Positions 7,898 to 16,546 of a stretch of 33,018 nucleotides of DNA are shown piece by piece. Each line of letters begins with the position of its first letter. Position 1 is the first letter of the stretch. Both the position numbers and the translations under genes were made by a program. Source of the DNA: Bryobacteraceae bacterium (GTDB lineage Bacteria > Acidobacteriota > Terriglobia > Bryobacterales > Bryobacteraceae); NCBI GenBank assembly GCA_025928545.1, contig JAICJH010000073.1, forward strand, positions 1 to 33,018, given 5' to 3'. Below the pieces are notes generated by a model. That model was not told the origin of the DNA and did not search any database. It saw nothing but the letters and a program-made list of their open reading frames with translations.

Positions 7898-8440
7898 ATG
7901 TCCAGAGTAGGAAAAAAGCCGATTCCAGTACCTTCCGGTGTGAAGGTCACTATCGGCGACCAACTGAAAGTGCAGGGCCCTCGCGGAACGTTGACAGTTC
8001 CGGTTCCCGCAGGGATACGCGTTGAGCAGAACGGCGGGACTCTGAATTTGCTCAGAGACTCGGACGAATATGCCGCGCTGCACGGGCTTACCAGAGCGCT
8101 TCTGGCCAATGCCGTTCACGGCGTCGGCCCGGGGTTCACTCGCGAGCTCGACATCGTGGGCATCGGTTATCGCGCCGAAGTCAAAGGCAAGATCGCCACG
8201 TTCGTACTCGGCTATTCGCATCCGATTGAAGTTCTGCTTCCGGAAGGCGTGGACCTCAAGATCGACAAACAGACCCATCTGGTGCTTTCCGGTCACGATA
8301 AGCAGTTGATCGGGCAGGTGGCGGCCAACATCCGTTCGCTCCGCAAGCCGGATCCGTACAAGAACAAGGGCGTACGCTATACCGGCGAAGTGCTTCGCAA
8401 GAAGGTCGGCAAGAGCGGAGCCACAGGAGGTAAGAAGTAA
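7898..8440 (+). CDS. rplF: 50S ribosomal protein L6
   Basis: L6 lies near the sarcin-ricin loop and factor-binding site. The 180-residue protein carries MSRVGKKPIPVPSGVKV at the start, VKGPRG-like KVQGPRGTLTVPVP, and the C-terminal signature RKPDPYKNKGVRYTGEVLRKKVGKSGA. Its stop overlaps the start of rplR by one base (TAATG at 8438-8442), implying coupled translation. Confidence 0.98.
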   Translation: MSRVGKKPIPVPSGVKVTIGDQLKVQGPRGTLTVPVPAGIRVEQNGGTLNLLRDSDEYAALHGLTRALLANAVHGVGPGFTRELDIVGIGYRAEVKGKIATFVLGYSHPIEVLLPEGVDLKIDKQTHLVLSGHDKQLIGQVAANIRSLRKPDPYKNKGVRYTGEVLRKKVGKSGATGGKK

Positions 8441-8799
8441 TGATCAAACAAATCTCCAAAGACGAAATCCGCCAGCGCATTCATACGCGCATCCGGCGCA
8501 AGGTTCGCGGTACCACCGAGCGGCCCCGCCTGGCAATCTTCCGCAGCGTGGCCCACATCTATGCTCAGGTGATAGACGACGCCAAAGGGATCACCCTGGT
8601 CGCCGCCAGCAGCAGCGAAAAGAATTCCACTACCAAAGGCGGGAACGTCGCGGCGGCGAAGGAAATCGGCAAGCGTGTGGCCGAGCGGGCGAAGGAAAAA
8701 GGCATTACGCGTGTGGTGTTCGATCGTGGCGGCTATCTGTATCATGGCCGTGTCAAAGCGCTGGCCGATGCGGCGCGGGAAGCTGGACTGGAGCTCTGA
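8440..8799 (+). CDS. rplR: 50S ribosomal protein L18
   Basis: L18 binds 5S rRNA with L5. The 119-residue protein includes RKVRGTTERPRLAIFRSVAHIYAQVIDD, VAAAKEIGKRVAERAKEKGITRVVFDRGGYLYHGRVKALADAAREAGL, which is the family core from residue 20 to the end. Length is typical. Start and stop both overlap their neighbours (rplF and rpsE) by a single base. Confidence 0.98.
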   Translation: MIKQISKDEIRQRIHTRIRRKVRGTTERPRLAIFRSVAHIYAQVIDDAKGITLVAASSSEKNSTTKGGNVAAAKEIGKRVAERAKEKGITRVVFDRGGYLYHGRVKALADAAREAGLEL

Positions 8800-9344
8800 T
8801 GCCGGCACATACCATCAAGCGGGTTGACCCGCAAGCACTCAATCTGAAAGAAAATGTCGTCGCCATCAACCGCGTGACGAAGGTCGTCAAGGGCGGTAAG
8901 AACATGAGCTTTTCGGCTCTTGTCGTCGTCGGCGATGCCCAGGCGCGCGTGGTCGGTTTCGGCGTGGGTAAGGCGAAGGAAGTCCCTTCCGCCATCCGCA
9001 AGGGAATCGAAGCCGCCAAGAAGAATCTGCGACGCGTTCACCTGCTCGACAGCACCATTCCGCATCAGGTGCTCGGTAAATTCGGTGCCGGCCTCGTCAT
9101 GCTGAAGCCTGCCCGCGAAGGTACGGGCGTGATCGCCGGCGGTCCGGTTCGCGCTGTCGTTCAGGCCTGCGGGATCCCCAATGTGTTGACGAAGTCGATC
9201 GGCAGCCATAACCCGCATAACGTCGTTAAGGCGACCATCAATGCGTTGGAACAGCTGCGCGATATCAAGGCTGTCCGCGAAATGCGTGGCCTCGATATTA
9301 ATCGGTCCGAGGCTTCCAGGCCGGCTCCGGCCGCCGCCGAGTAA
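8799..9344 (+). CDS. rpsE: 30S ribosomal protein S5
   Basis: S5 acts in decoding fidelity and mRNA helicase activity. The 181-residue protein has the S5 N-terminal domain VVAINRVTKVVKGGKNMSFSALVVVGD, the VGFGVGKAKEVPSAIRKGIEAAKKNL helix, and the C-terminal domain with GVIAGGPVRAVVQACGIPNVLTKSIGSHNPHNVVKAT. A short Ala/Pro tail ends the protein. ATG overlaps the rplR stop (TGATG). Confidence 0.98.
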   Translation: MPAHTIKRVDPQALNLKENVVAINRVTKVVKGGKNMSFSALVVVGDAQARVVGFGVGKAKEVPSAIRKGIEAAKKNLRRVHLLDSTIPHQVLGKFGAGLVMLKPAREGTGVIAGGPVRAVVQACGIPNVLTKSIGSHNPHNVVKATINALEQLRDIKAVREMRGLDINRSEASRPAPAAAE

Positions 9345-9358
9345 AAGGACGAAAAGAT

Positions 9359-9538
9359 ATGCAAGGCAAAATCAAAATTAAACTGATTGGCAGCGTCATC
9401 TGTACTCCGGAAAAGCATAAGATCATCGTGCGCAGCCTGGGTCTGAAGAAGTTCAATCAGGTGGTGGAGCGGCCGGACACACCGGCTTTCCGTGGGTTCG
9501 TCAAGAAAGTGCCGCATTTGCTGGCACTCGTCGACTAG
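9359..9538 (+). CDS. rpmD: 50S ribosomal protein L30
   Basis: This is a short gene of 59 codons read directly from the sequence. The protein begins MQGKIKIKLIGSVICTPEKH and contains IVRSLGLKKFNQVVERPDTP, matching the L30 pattern (KITLVKSxIG...LGLRK-x-V...D-P-x-RG), then AFRGFVKKVPHLLALVD. The usual length is 58-60. It lies between rpsE (14-nt gap with AAAAGGA) and rplO (12-nt gap), the canonical position of rpmD. The usual KRQ-type segment is weakly conserved, but position and pattern make the call secure. Confidence 0.95.
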   Translation: MQGKIKIKLIGSVICTPEKHKIIVRSLGLKKFNQVVERPDTPAFRGFVKKVPHLLALVD

Positions 9539-9550
9539 AGGCTAATTGCA

Positions 9551-10003
<453 letters not shown>

Positions 10004-10038
10004 GTGTCGAACCCGCCATTGGAAGAAACGAGGATCCC

Positions 10039-11433
10039 GTGAAATTCTTCGAAGCATTCGCCAACATCTTTAGAATCAAGGATCTCCGGAATCGCTTCCT
10101 GTTCATGCTGGCCATGCTGGCAGTGTACCGGCTCGGAAGCTTCATTCCCGCCCCCGGTATTAACACCATCAAATGGCAGGAGTTTCTCAACAGCCAGTCC
10201 GGTTCCATATTCGGGTTCTTTGACTTATTCGCCGGCGGCAATATTCGCCGGTTTTCCGTGTTTGCGCTGGGCATTATGCCCTACATCACGGCTTCCATCA
10301 TCCTGCAATTGCTGACCGTAGTCGTCCCCACCCTCGAAAAGCTATCCAAAGAGGGCGAGCTGGGCCGCCGCAAGATCACGCAGTGGACCCGCTACCTGAC
10401 GGTTGCCCTCGGTCTGGCACAGTCATTCGGTATCGCCATCAGCCTCGAAAGCGGCGGCAACGGCTTTGTAATCAATCCCGGTTTCGGCTTCACCACCATG
10501 ACCATGCTGTCGCTGACCACCGGCACCGCATTTATCATGTGGCTCGGTGAACAAATTACAGAACGCGGCATCGGCAACGGAATGTCGCTGATTATTTTCA
10601 CGGGCATTGTGGTGGGAATTCCAGCGGCCATCGGAAATCTGTACACCAACGTCTTCGTCACGCATTCGTGGAGCTTCGTCCAGCTGATTATCGTGCTCGT
10701 CATGATGATCGCCGTTGTCGCATTTATCGTCCTCGTCGAATCGGGCGAGCGACGCATTCCGGTTCAATATGCTAAACGCGTGGTCGGCCGTCGCGTTATG
10801 GGTGGGCAATCCACGCACATGCCGCTGAAAGTAAATGCCGGCGGCGTCATCCCAGTTATCTTCGCTTCGTCCATCCTGGCATTTCCGCAGACCATCGCGA
10901 ATTATCCCTGGGTAAAAGCCAATTCCTGGCTCGACAACATTTTGTATTCGATCCGCCGTGGAGAGCCGCTTTACATCATCCTGTTCGTGGCGCTCATCAT
11001 TTTCTTCTGCTTCTTCTACATTTCGATCATTTTCAATCCGAACGAAGCCGCTGACAACATGCGCAAGTACGGCGGGTTCATCCCCGGAATCCGGCCTGGC
11101 CGCAGCACTTCGGACTACATGAACACGATTCTGACCAGGATTACGCTGGTGGGCGCGGTCTATCTGGCGGTTCTCTGCCTGATCCCGGACGTGATGCTGA
11201 GCGGTATTCACCTGCAGCACCTTCCGCTGGTGGGTAATTTCATCGACACGCTGCCGGGGATTCGCTGGCTGCTGGAAGGTATGAACGTCCAGTTTTACTT
11301 CGGTGGCACTTCCCTGCTCATCGTAGTGGGCGTCGCGATGGATACGATCAACCAGGTGGAAGCGCAGCTCATCATGCGCCATTACGAGGGCTTTACGCCC
11401 CGGGCCGGCCGTATTCGCGGACGGCGCGGCTAG
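10039..11433 (+). CDS. secY: Protein translocase subunit SecY
   Basis: SecY is the channel subunit of the SecYEG translocon. The 464-residue product starts at GTG 10039 (gagga at 10030-10034), giving MKFFEAFANIFRIKDLRNRFLFMLAMLAVYRLG. Ten hydrophobic segments are visible. Signatures include PAPGIN in the plug region, FALGIMPYITASIILQLLTVV in TM2 and GIGNGMSLIIF in TM4. Others are RRIPVQYAKRVVG in the cytoplasmic loop and NPNEAADNMRKYGGFIPGIRPG before TM8. The end FTPRAGRIRGRRG is typical. Length is at the upper part of the normal range. Confidence 0.98.
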   Translation: MKFFEAFANIFRIKDLRNRFLFMLAMLAVYRLGSFIPAPGINTIKWQEFLNSQSGSIFGFFDLFAGGNIRRFSVFALGIMPYITASIILQLLTVVVPTLEKLSKEGELGRRKITQWTRYLTVALGLAQSFGIAISLESGGNGFVINPGFGFTTMTMLSLTTGTAFIMWLGEQITERGIGNGMSLIIFTGIVVGIPAAIGNLYTNVFVTHSWSFVQLIIVLVMMIAVVAFIVLVESGERRIPVQYAKRVVGRRVMGGQSTHMPLKVNAGGVIPVIFASSILAFPQTIANYPWVKANSWLDNILYSIRRGEPLYIILFVALIIFFCFFYISIIFNPNEAADNMRKYGGFIPGIRPGRSTSDYMNTILTRITLVGAVYLAVLCLIPDVMLSGIHLQHLPLVGNFIDTLPGIRWLLEGMNVQFYFGGTSLLIVVGVAMDTINQVEAQLIMRHYEGFTPRAGRIRGRRG

Positions 11434-11438
11434 ATTGA

Positions 11439-12128
11439 ATGCGTCCGCTGGCAATGGTTTTGTTCGGTTCCCCGGGCTCGGGCAAGGGGACGCAGGCGAA
11501 GTATCTGGTCAAGTGGCTGGGAATTCCACAGATTTCGACCGGCGACATGCTCCGGGAGCATGTCCGCAACGGTACGGAGCTCGGAAAAGCCATCGAGGCC
11601 CGCATGAAAGCCGGTCAACTGGTTCCCGACCGGCTGGTCAACGAACTGGTCTTTGAAAGGCTTCACCGGCCCGACTGCCGGCATGGTTGTATTCTGGATG
11701 GGTACCCTCGGACGCCCGAACAGGCGACTGAGCTGATGGGGTTTCTGGAAGGTACGGAAATGACCGAGGTGGTAATTCACCTCGTTGTTGATTACAATGT
11801 AATTATCTCGCGGATGGCAGGGAGACGCGTGTGCCCGCAGTGTGGCACCCTCTATAACGCCATTTCCAATCGGCCAGCCAAAGAAGGGTTGTGCGACCTC
11901 GATGGCGCAGGGCTGATGGTACGCGATGACGACCGTGCGGATGTGGTTCGCGCGCGTCTGGACGAATACGAGGCGCTGACAAGGCCCGTCATCGAATCAT
12001 TCCGGAAGGCCGGGGTGAAGTTGTTTCAGGTGAATGCCAGCGATCAGGGGCCACAGGCGATCTTCGAGACGATTCGAAAAGATCTGGAAACGAGCGGGCT
12101 GGCAGGCAAAGAGTTAGTTGGAAGATGA
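11439..12128 (+). CDS. adk: Adenylate kinase, zinc-binding LID form
   Basis: Adenylate kinase interconverts ATP + AMP and 2 ADP. The P-loop GSPGSGKGTQ lies at residues 10-19, the AMP-site motif QISTGDMLRE at 31-40, and DGYPRT at 87-92. The LID (about 127-164) holds C132-x2-C135 and C152-x2-D155, the structural zinc-site pattern known from many Gram-positive and other Adk. RDDDRADVVRARLDEY at 162-177 contains the catalytic arginines. At 229 residues it is slightly longer than usual (about 214-220). The start is 5 nt after secY, and the stop overlaps map by ATGA. Confidence 0.97.
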   Translation: MRPLAMVLFGSPGSGKGTQAKYLVKWLGIPQISTGDMLREHVRNGTELGKAIEARMKAGQLVPDRLVNELVFERLHRPDCRHGCILDGYPRTPEQATELMGFLEGTEMTEVVIHLVVDYNVIISRMAGRRVCPQCGTLYNAISNRPAKEGLCDLDGAGLMVRDDDRADVVRARLDEYEALTRPVIESFRKAGVKLFQVNASDQGPQAIFETIRKDLETSGLAGKELVGR

Positions 12129-12895
12129 TTGTCATCAAGACCAAAGCCGAGTTGGAGAAAATGCGGCGCAGCGGCATGCTCGTGCATAACATTCTCGAAG
12201 CTTTGGGCAAGCTGGCGGTCGAAGGCGTCTCCACCTGGGACCTGGAAGTTGCGGCCGTGAAGATGATGCAGGACGCGGGCGCGAAACCGGCGTTCAAGGG
12301 TTATTATGTGCCGGCGGCGGGCGAGCGGTTTAAGTACGTACTCTGTACTTCTGTGAACGACGAAATCGTCCACGGCATGCCGAACCCGAAGCGGATTTTG
12401 AAGAATGGCGACATCGTTTCAATTGATACGGGCGTCTCGCTCGAAGGTTATTTCGGCGATTCGGCCATTACGGTAGGCATTGGCGAACTGAGCGAGCAGA
12501 CAAAAAAGCTGCTCAAAGTGACGGAAGAATCGCTGGAACTTGCGATCGATAAAGTTCGCGAGGGGAACCGGCTATTCGATATTTGCGGCACGGTGGAAGA
12601 ACACGTCGTGAAAAACGGTTTTTCGATCGTTCGCGAATATGTGGGCCATGGGATCGGGACCCAACTCCACGAGGAACCGCAGGTTCCCAACTACGTGGAC
12701 AGGCGGAATGAGAATCCGCGTTTGCGCGAAGGCATGGTGCTCGCCATCGAACCGATGGTGAATGCGGGCCGGCCGGAAGCCAAGGTTTTGAAGGATAAGT
12801 GGACCGCGGTGGCGAAGGATGGTTCTTATTCAGCCCACTTCGAACACTGTGTAGCGGTGACGAAGAACGGACCGTGGGTATTAACGAGGCAGTAG
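12125..12895 (+). CDS. map: Methionine aminopeptidase, type I
   Basis: The enzyme removes the initiator methionine from new proteins. The five dinuclear metal ligands are visible: D101 (SIDTG), D112 (FGDSAIT), H175 (VGHGIG), E208 (AIEPMV) and E240 (AHFEH), along with the substrate-site His83 (IVHGMP). The 256-residue length is standard for type Ia, with no N-terminal zinc-finger extension. The start overlaps adk (ATGA), and infA appears to begin 22 nt before this gene ends. Confidence 0.98.
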   Translation: MIVIKTKAELEKMRRSGMLVHNILEALGKLAVEGVSTWDLEVAAVKMMQDAGAKPAFKGYYVPAAGERFKYVLCTSVNDEIVHGMPNPKRILKNGDIVSIDTGVSLEGYFGDSAITVGIGELSEQTKKLLKVTEESLELAIDKVREGNRLFDICGTVEEHVVKNGFSIVREYVGHGIGTQLHEEPQVPNYVDRRNENPRLREGMVLAIEPMVNAGRPEAKVLKDKWTAVAKDGSYSAHFEHCVAVTKNGPWVLTRQ

Positions 12896-13077
12896 TTCTG
12901 GAAGAATTGCCCAGTCTGGTGTACCGGCTGGAGTTGGTGAGCAACAAGGCGAAGGTTCTGGCGCACGGAGCCGGAGCGAAGGAAAGAAATTGGGTCCGGT
13001 TACTGCCGGGCGACCGGGTGGAAATCGAGTTTTCGGAACACGATCCGACCCGGGCGAGGATTTTGAGAAAATTATGA
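12874..13077 (+). CDS. infA: Translation initiation factor IF-1 (short, divergent)
   Basis: IF-1 is an OB-fold factor that blocks the A site during initiation. The match is in VLEELPSLVYRLEL, KVLAHGAGAKERNWVRLLPGDRVEIEFSEHDPTRARI, aligning with the IF-1 pattern VLExLPNxMFRVEL / VLAHISGKMRKNxIRILPGDxVxVExSPYDLTxGRI. The best start is GTG 12874, giving 67 residues against the usual 72. A longer reading from ATG 12799 would add 25 residues unrelated to IF-1. The GTG lies inside the end of map with only a weak ribosome-binding site, so translation is probably coupled. The missing N-terminal residues and the changed ISGKMRK segment (GAGAKER) are unusual. Position between map and rpmJ supports the call. 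Confidence 0.88.
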   Translation: MGINEAVVLEELPSLVYRLELVSNKAKVLAHGAGAKERNWVRLLPGDRVEIEFSEHDPTRARILRKL

Positions 13078-13187
13078 AGGTTCGAGCATCAGTTAAAAAA
13101 ATTTGCGTGAAGTGCAAACTGGTTCACCGCGAGGGCGTGGTCCGGATCATTTGCGTCAACCCGAAGCATAAGCAGCGGCAGGGATAA
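13074..13187 (+). CDS. rpmJ: 50S ribosomal protein L36, zinc form
   Basis: This is a 37-codon gene starting at ATG 13074, which overlaps the infA stop (ATGA). It codes for MKVRASVKKICVKCKLVHRE and ends ICVNPKHKQRQG. Zinc ligands C11, C14, C27 and H32 are all present, so this is the Cys+ L36. Length is exactly that of the family. rpsM starts 12 nt downstream after AAGGA. Confidence 0.97.
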   Translation: MKVRASVKKICVKCKLVHREGVVRIICVNPKHKQRQG

Positions 13188-13199
13188 GGAAAAGAAAAT

Positions 13200-13583
13200 A
13201 TGGCACGTATTGCGGGCGTCGATCTTCCGCCGAAAAAGCGAGCTGAGATTGGCCTTACTTACATCTACGGGATCGGGCGCACACGGGCGAAGAGCCTGTG
13301 TCACCGGACCGGTATCGATCCGGACAAGAAGATCGGCGATCTGACCGAAGAAGAGGTCAACCACGTCCGTCAGATTCTCGAAGAGGAGGGCGCCGTGGAA
13401 GGCGACCTTCGCAAGGAAGTGTCGCTGAACATTAAGCGCCACATCGAAATGGGCTCCTACCGTGGTCTGCGGCATCGCCGTGGTCTGCCGGTACGCGGAC
13501 AGCGCAGCCACACCAACGCGCGCACACGCAAGGGACCGCGCAAGGGTACCGTGGCAGGCAAGAAGAAAGCGACGAAGACTTAA
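13200..13583 (+). CDS. rpsM: 30S ribosomal protein S13
   Basis: S13 forms intersubunit bridges and contacts the P-site tRNA. The 127-residue protein has MARIAGVDLPPKKRAEIGLTYIYGIGRTRAKSL at the start and the RGLRHRRGLPVRGQRSHTNARTRKGPRKG signature near residues 88-116, with a Lys-rich C-terminus. Length is normal. rpsK starts just after its stop (1-nt gap). Confidence 0.98.
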   Translation: MARIAGVDLPPKKRAEIGLTYIYGIGRTRAKSLCHRTGIDPDKKIGDLTEEEVNHVRQILEEEGAVEGDLRKEVSLNIKRHIEMGSYRGLRHRRGLPVRGQRSHTNARTRKGPRKGTVAGKKKATKT

Positions 13584-13584
13584 T

Positions 13585-13991
<407 letters not shown>

Positions 13992-13992
<1 letters not shown>

Positions 13993-14069
13993 TGGGCAAG
14001 GACAAGCGTTACGTTCTGACCGAGCTGCTTGTCTTGTTCCTGGAGTTTGTTTTGGGTCTGTTATTCTAA
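13992..14069 (+). CDS. Candidate 25-residue hydrophobic small protein coupled to rpsK
   Basis: I do not recognise this. ATG 13992 overlaps the rpsK stop as TGATG, the arrangement used for translational coupling at rpsE in this same cluster. It reads MGKDKRYVLTELLVLFLEFVL and ends GLLF before TAA 14067. A charged N-terminus of six residues is followed by about 19 mostly hydrophobic residues, long enough for one membrane helix, interrupted by two Glu. It occupies half of an unusually long 141-nt rpsK-rpsD gap. It may be a chance ORF, or a leader peptide controlling rpsD; the sequence alone does not decide. Confidence 0.35.
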
Positions 14070-14085
14070 GAAGAGTAGTTAAGCG

Positions 14086-14100
14086 GGAAGAAGATCTTCC
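14086..14100 (+). promoter_or_regulatory. Hairpin upstream of rpsD
   Basis: A perfect inverted repeat ggaaga/tcttcc (14086-14091 and 14095-14100) with a 3-nt loop lies 33 nt upstream of the rpsD start codon, in the long rpsK-rpsD spacer. S4 is the known translational regulator of the alpha operon in several bacteria, so a control or processing element here is conceivable. There is no T-run, so it is not an intrinsic terminator. Short stems of this size also arise by chance. Confidence 0.3.
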
Positions 14101-14133
14101 GGGATCGTAAACCGCACGTGAAAGGAAACTGTA

Positions 14134-14769
14134 TTGGCACGTTATAGAGGTCCGGTCTGCCGTCTTTGCCGGCGTGAAGGTATGAAGTTGTTTCTGAAGG
14201 GCGAACGTTGCCATTCAGTCAAGTGCGCCATTGAAAAGCGCAATTTCGTTCCTGGCCAGCATGGCAAGGATCGCAAAGTGAAGAAGATCGTGGGCTACGG
14301 CCTGCAGCTTCGCGAAAAACAAAAGGTCCGCCGCATTTACGGCGTCCTCGAATCCCAGTTCCATATCACCTACGAGAAGGCCGCCAAAATGAAGGGCATC
14401 ACGGGCGAAAATCTGCTCGGCACCCTTGAACGCCGCCTCGACAGCGTCCTTTACCGCATGGGTCTGGCCACGAGCCGCTCGCAGGGCCGCCAGATCGTGG
14501 GTCATGGACACATTCAGGTGAATGGCCGCAAGGTCAATATCCCATCGTTCATCGTGAAGCCCGGCGACGAAATTTCCATCCGGGAAGCGAGCAAGAATAA
14601 CCCGACCATTCTGGCCGCGCGCGACGCCACGGCACACGCCCCTTCCCCCAGCTGGATGGACGTGGACCGCGAGAACCTGAAGGGGCGGATTATTTCAACC
14701 CCGCGCCGCGACGAACTCACGCAGATCCCGATCAACGAACAGCTGATCGTCGAACTTTACAGTAAGTAA
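14134..14769 (+). CDS. rpsD: 30S ribosomal protein S4, zinc-ligand form
   Basis: S4 is a primary 16S rRNA-binding protein, and the alpha-operon repressor in enteric bacteria. The start is TTG 14134, with GAAAGGA upstream, giving MARYRGPVCRLCRREGMKLFL. C9, C12, C26 and C31 form the zinc site of the Cys+ S4 type. The S4 RNA-binding domain appears as RRLDSVLYRMGLATSRSQGRQIVGHGHIQVNGRKVNIPSF near residues 98-137. The 211-residue length is typical. No ATG is available at the conserved N-terminus, so the TTG start is firm. Confidence 0.97.
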   Translation: MARYRGPVCRLCRREGMKLFLKGERCHSVKCAIEKRNFVPGQHGKDRKVKKIVGYGLQLREKQKVRRIYGVLESQFHITYEKAAKMKGITGENLLGTLERRLDSVLYRMGLATSRSQGRQIVGHGHIQVNGRKVNIPSFIVKPGDEISIREASKNNPTILAARDATAHAPSPSWMDVDRENLKGRIISTPRRDELTQIPINEQLIVELYSK

Positions 14770-14785
14770 AAAGCTATTCACCGAA

Positions 14786-14810
14786 CCGCTCCCGTCAAAC
14801 GGAGCGGGAG
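14786..14810 (+). promoter_or_regulatory. Alternative hairpins in the rpsD-rpoA spacer
   Basis: The 117-nt spacer contains two mutually exclusive stems over the same bases: ccgctcc (14786-14792) with ggagcgg (14801-14807), and ctcccg (14789-14794) with cgggag (14805-14810). Overlapping alternative pairings of this kind can act as a regulatory switch or simply reflect a GC-rich repeat. No T-run follows. The rpoA ribosome-binding site GGAG is at 14874-14877. Confidence 0.3.
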
Positions 14811-14886
14811 TCGGATTCAGCAGTAATCAGTAAAACCGGCGTGAGCGGATTGAGATAAAGCCACGCCGCTATTGGAGCAAAAAAAA

Positions 14887-15924
14887 ATGACGTTCAAAAG
14901 CTTTCAGAAACCCAAGCGTCTGGTGGCTAACACCGAGACACTGACGGAGCGCTTCGGGCAGTTCACCGCCCAGCCGTTCCAGCGCGGCTTCGGCACCACG
15001 ATCGGCAATTCACTGCGCCGCGTGTTGCTTTCGAGCATCGAAGGCGCAGCCATCACCGCGATTCGCATTGATGGTGTGGATCACGAATTCAGCCCCATCC
15101 CCGGCGTTGTGGAAGACGCCACTGACATCATCCTCAACCTCAAGCAGGTTCCGTTCAAAGTCATGGGCGACGGCCTGAAGACGGTCCGCATCCGGGCCGA
15201 CAAGGCTGGCGAAGTTTTCTCCGGCGCGATTGAAACCGATGCCGACGTGGAAGTTCTCGATCGCCACCTGCACATTGCAACCGTGAGCGAAGGCGGCAAG
15301 CTCGATATCGAAATGCGTCTGAAGCCCGGCCGCGGTTATGTCAGCGCCGACAAGAATTTTGACGAAGATCTTGCCATCGGCTACATTCCGATTGACTCGG
15401 TCCACTCGCCGGTTCGAAAAGTGAACTTCACGGTGGAAGCCGCCCGTCTCGGTCAGATGACCGATTACGACAAGCTGACGCTGGAAGTCTGGACGAACGG
15501 CGCCATCTCACCGCAGGATGCAATCGGTCACGCCGCGAAGCTGCTGAAAGATCACATGACGATCTTCATCAACTTCGAAGAGCTGCCGGATGCGGTGGAA
15601 GAAGTATCGGAGCGCTCAGGCGATCGCGTGAGCGAGCAGCTCAACCGCTCGGTGGAAGAACTGGAACTTTCAGTGCGTTCGTACAACTGCCTGAAGAACG
15701 CCGGTATCCAGACGATCAACGAACTGGTGCAGAAGACGGAATCGGAAATGCTGCGCACGAAGAATTTCGGACGCAAGTCATTGAACGAAATCAAGGAAAT
15801 CCTGTACGGGATGGGCCTGGGGCTCGGCATGAAGCCGGATGCGTCGGGTCATCTGGTGGCTCCGCCTCCCCCGCCCCCGGGTACCGTGATCGAAGACATT
15901 CCGGAAGACGCCCCCTACGAATAG
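14887..15924 (+). CDS. rpoA: DNA-directed RNA polymerase subunit alpha
   Basis: RpoA nucleates RNA polymerase assembly, and its C-terminal domain binds UP elements and activators. I place the start at ATG 14887, 9 nt after GGAG. A TTG at 14872 in the same frame overlaps that ribosome-binding site and is unlikely. The 345-residue protein shows FGQFTAQPFQRGFGTTIGNSLRRVLLSSIEGAAIT in the N-terminal dimerisation domain. The alpha-CTD pattern ELELSVRSYNCLKNAGIQTINELVQKTESEMLRTKNFGRKSLNEIKEIL comes after a linker near residue 250. A tail of six prolines plus acidic residues extends past the usual end. Confidence 0.98.
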   Translation: MTFKSFQKPKRLVANTETLTERFGQFTAQPFQRGFGTTIGNSLRRVLLSSIEGAAITAIRIDGVDHEFSPIPGVVEDATDIILNLKQVPFKVMGDGLKTVRIRADKAGEVFSGAIETDADVEVLDRHLHIATVSEGGKLDIEMRLKPGRGYVSADKNFDEDLAIGYIPIDSVHSPVRKVNFTVEAARLGQMTDYDKLTLEVWTNGAISPQDAIGHAAKLLKDHMTIFINFEELPDAVEEVSERSGDRVSEQLNRSVEELELSVRSYNCLKNAGIQTINELVQKTESEMLRTKNFGRKSLNEIKEILYGMGLGLGMKPDASGHLVAPPPPPPGTVIEDIPEDAPYE

Positions 15925-15963
15925 GCCGTCGGAAAACGGCACGAATAATAAAGGCTTACGAAC

Positions 15964-16416
15964 ATGAGACATCGATTTGGCAACGTAAAACTGAAACGCG
16001 ATATCGGCTCGCGCAACAGCCTGTTTAAGAACCTCACGACGAGCGTGATCACCGAAGAACGCGTTATCACAACCGTTCCCAAAGCGAAGGCCATCCAGCC
16101 GTTTGTCGACCAGATGATCACGCTGGCAAAGCGCGATTCTCTGCACACGCGCCGGCAGGCCGCGGCGTTTCTCCAGACCCCGGCGGCAGTCAAGAAGTTG
16201 TTCGATACGCTCGGCGCCCGTTTCGGCCAGCGTAACGGTGGTTACACCCGCATCACCCGCCTCGGACCCCGCAAGGGCGACGGCGCGGAACTCGCGATGC
16301 TCGAACTGGTCGGTTCCGAACTGGTGAAGCGCGCAGAGGAACGGGCCAAGCGGAAGGAAGAACGCCTCAAGGCGCAGCAGGAAGGCCGCGAGCCCGAAGA
16401 AGAATCGGCCGAGTAG
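15964..16416 (+). CDS. rplQ: 50S ribosomal protein L17
   Basis: L17 is a large-subunit protein near the tunnel exit. The 150-residue product starts MRHRFGNVKLKRDIGSRNSLFKNLTTSVITEERVITT, matches the L17 core through GGYTRITRLGPRKGDGAELAMLELV, and adds a Lys/Glu/Arg-rich helical tail of about 30 residues (from about residue 121) beyond the 116-120 residue core. A similar charged tail is present on S3 in this cluster. It is the last gene before the terminator. Confidence 0.97.
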   Translation: MRHRFGNVKLKRDIGSRNSLFKNLTTSVITEERVITTVPKAKAIQPFVDQMITLAKRDSLHTRRQAAAFLQTPAAVKKLFDTLGARFGQRNGGYTRITRLGPRKGDGAELAMLELVGSELVKRAEERAKRKEERLKAQQEGREPEEESAE

Positions 16417-16446
16417 TTTCAGCCGCTTCAAACTTTATACGATGAT

Positions 16447-16487
16447 AGCCGCGAATCGGTCAACAGCCGATTCGCGGCTTTTTCTTT
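16447..16487 (+). terminator. Intrinsic terminator of the alpha operon
   Basis: A perfect 13-bp stem, agccgcgaatcgg at 16447-16459 pairing with its complement at 16467-16479, has a 7-nt loop and is followed by TTTTTCTTT. It lies 31 nt after the rplQ stop. It marks the 3' end of the ribosomal cluster and separates it from the convergent minus-strand operon. Confidence 0.95.
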
Positions 16488-16546
16488 GCCTGACCACTCG
16501 CAGTGAGGCATTGGCCTCGCAGGAAGCAGGTGCGGAGTGGCCCGGC

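Noticed and set aside
10423..11454. 343-codon open frame antisense to secY
   Set aside because: It is the complement of a clear, full-length SecY. The product has low-complexity His/Asp/Arg composition with no family match and no ribosome-binding site; a codon-bias shadow.
12799..12873. ATG 12799 as the infA start
   Set aside because: Adds 25 residues unrelated to IF-1 that lie wholly inside map.
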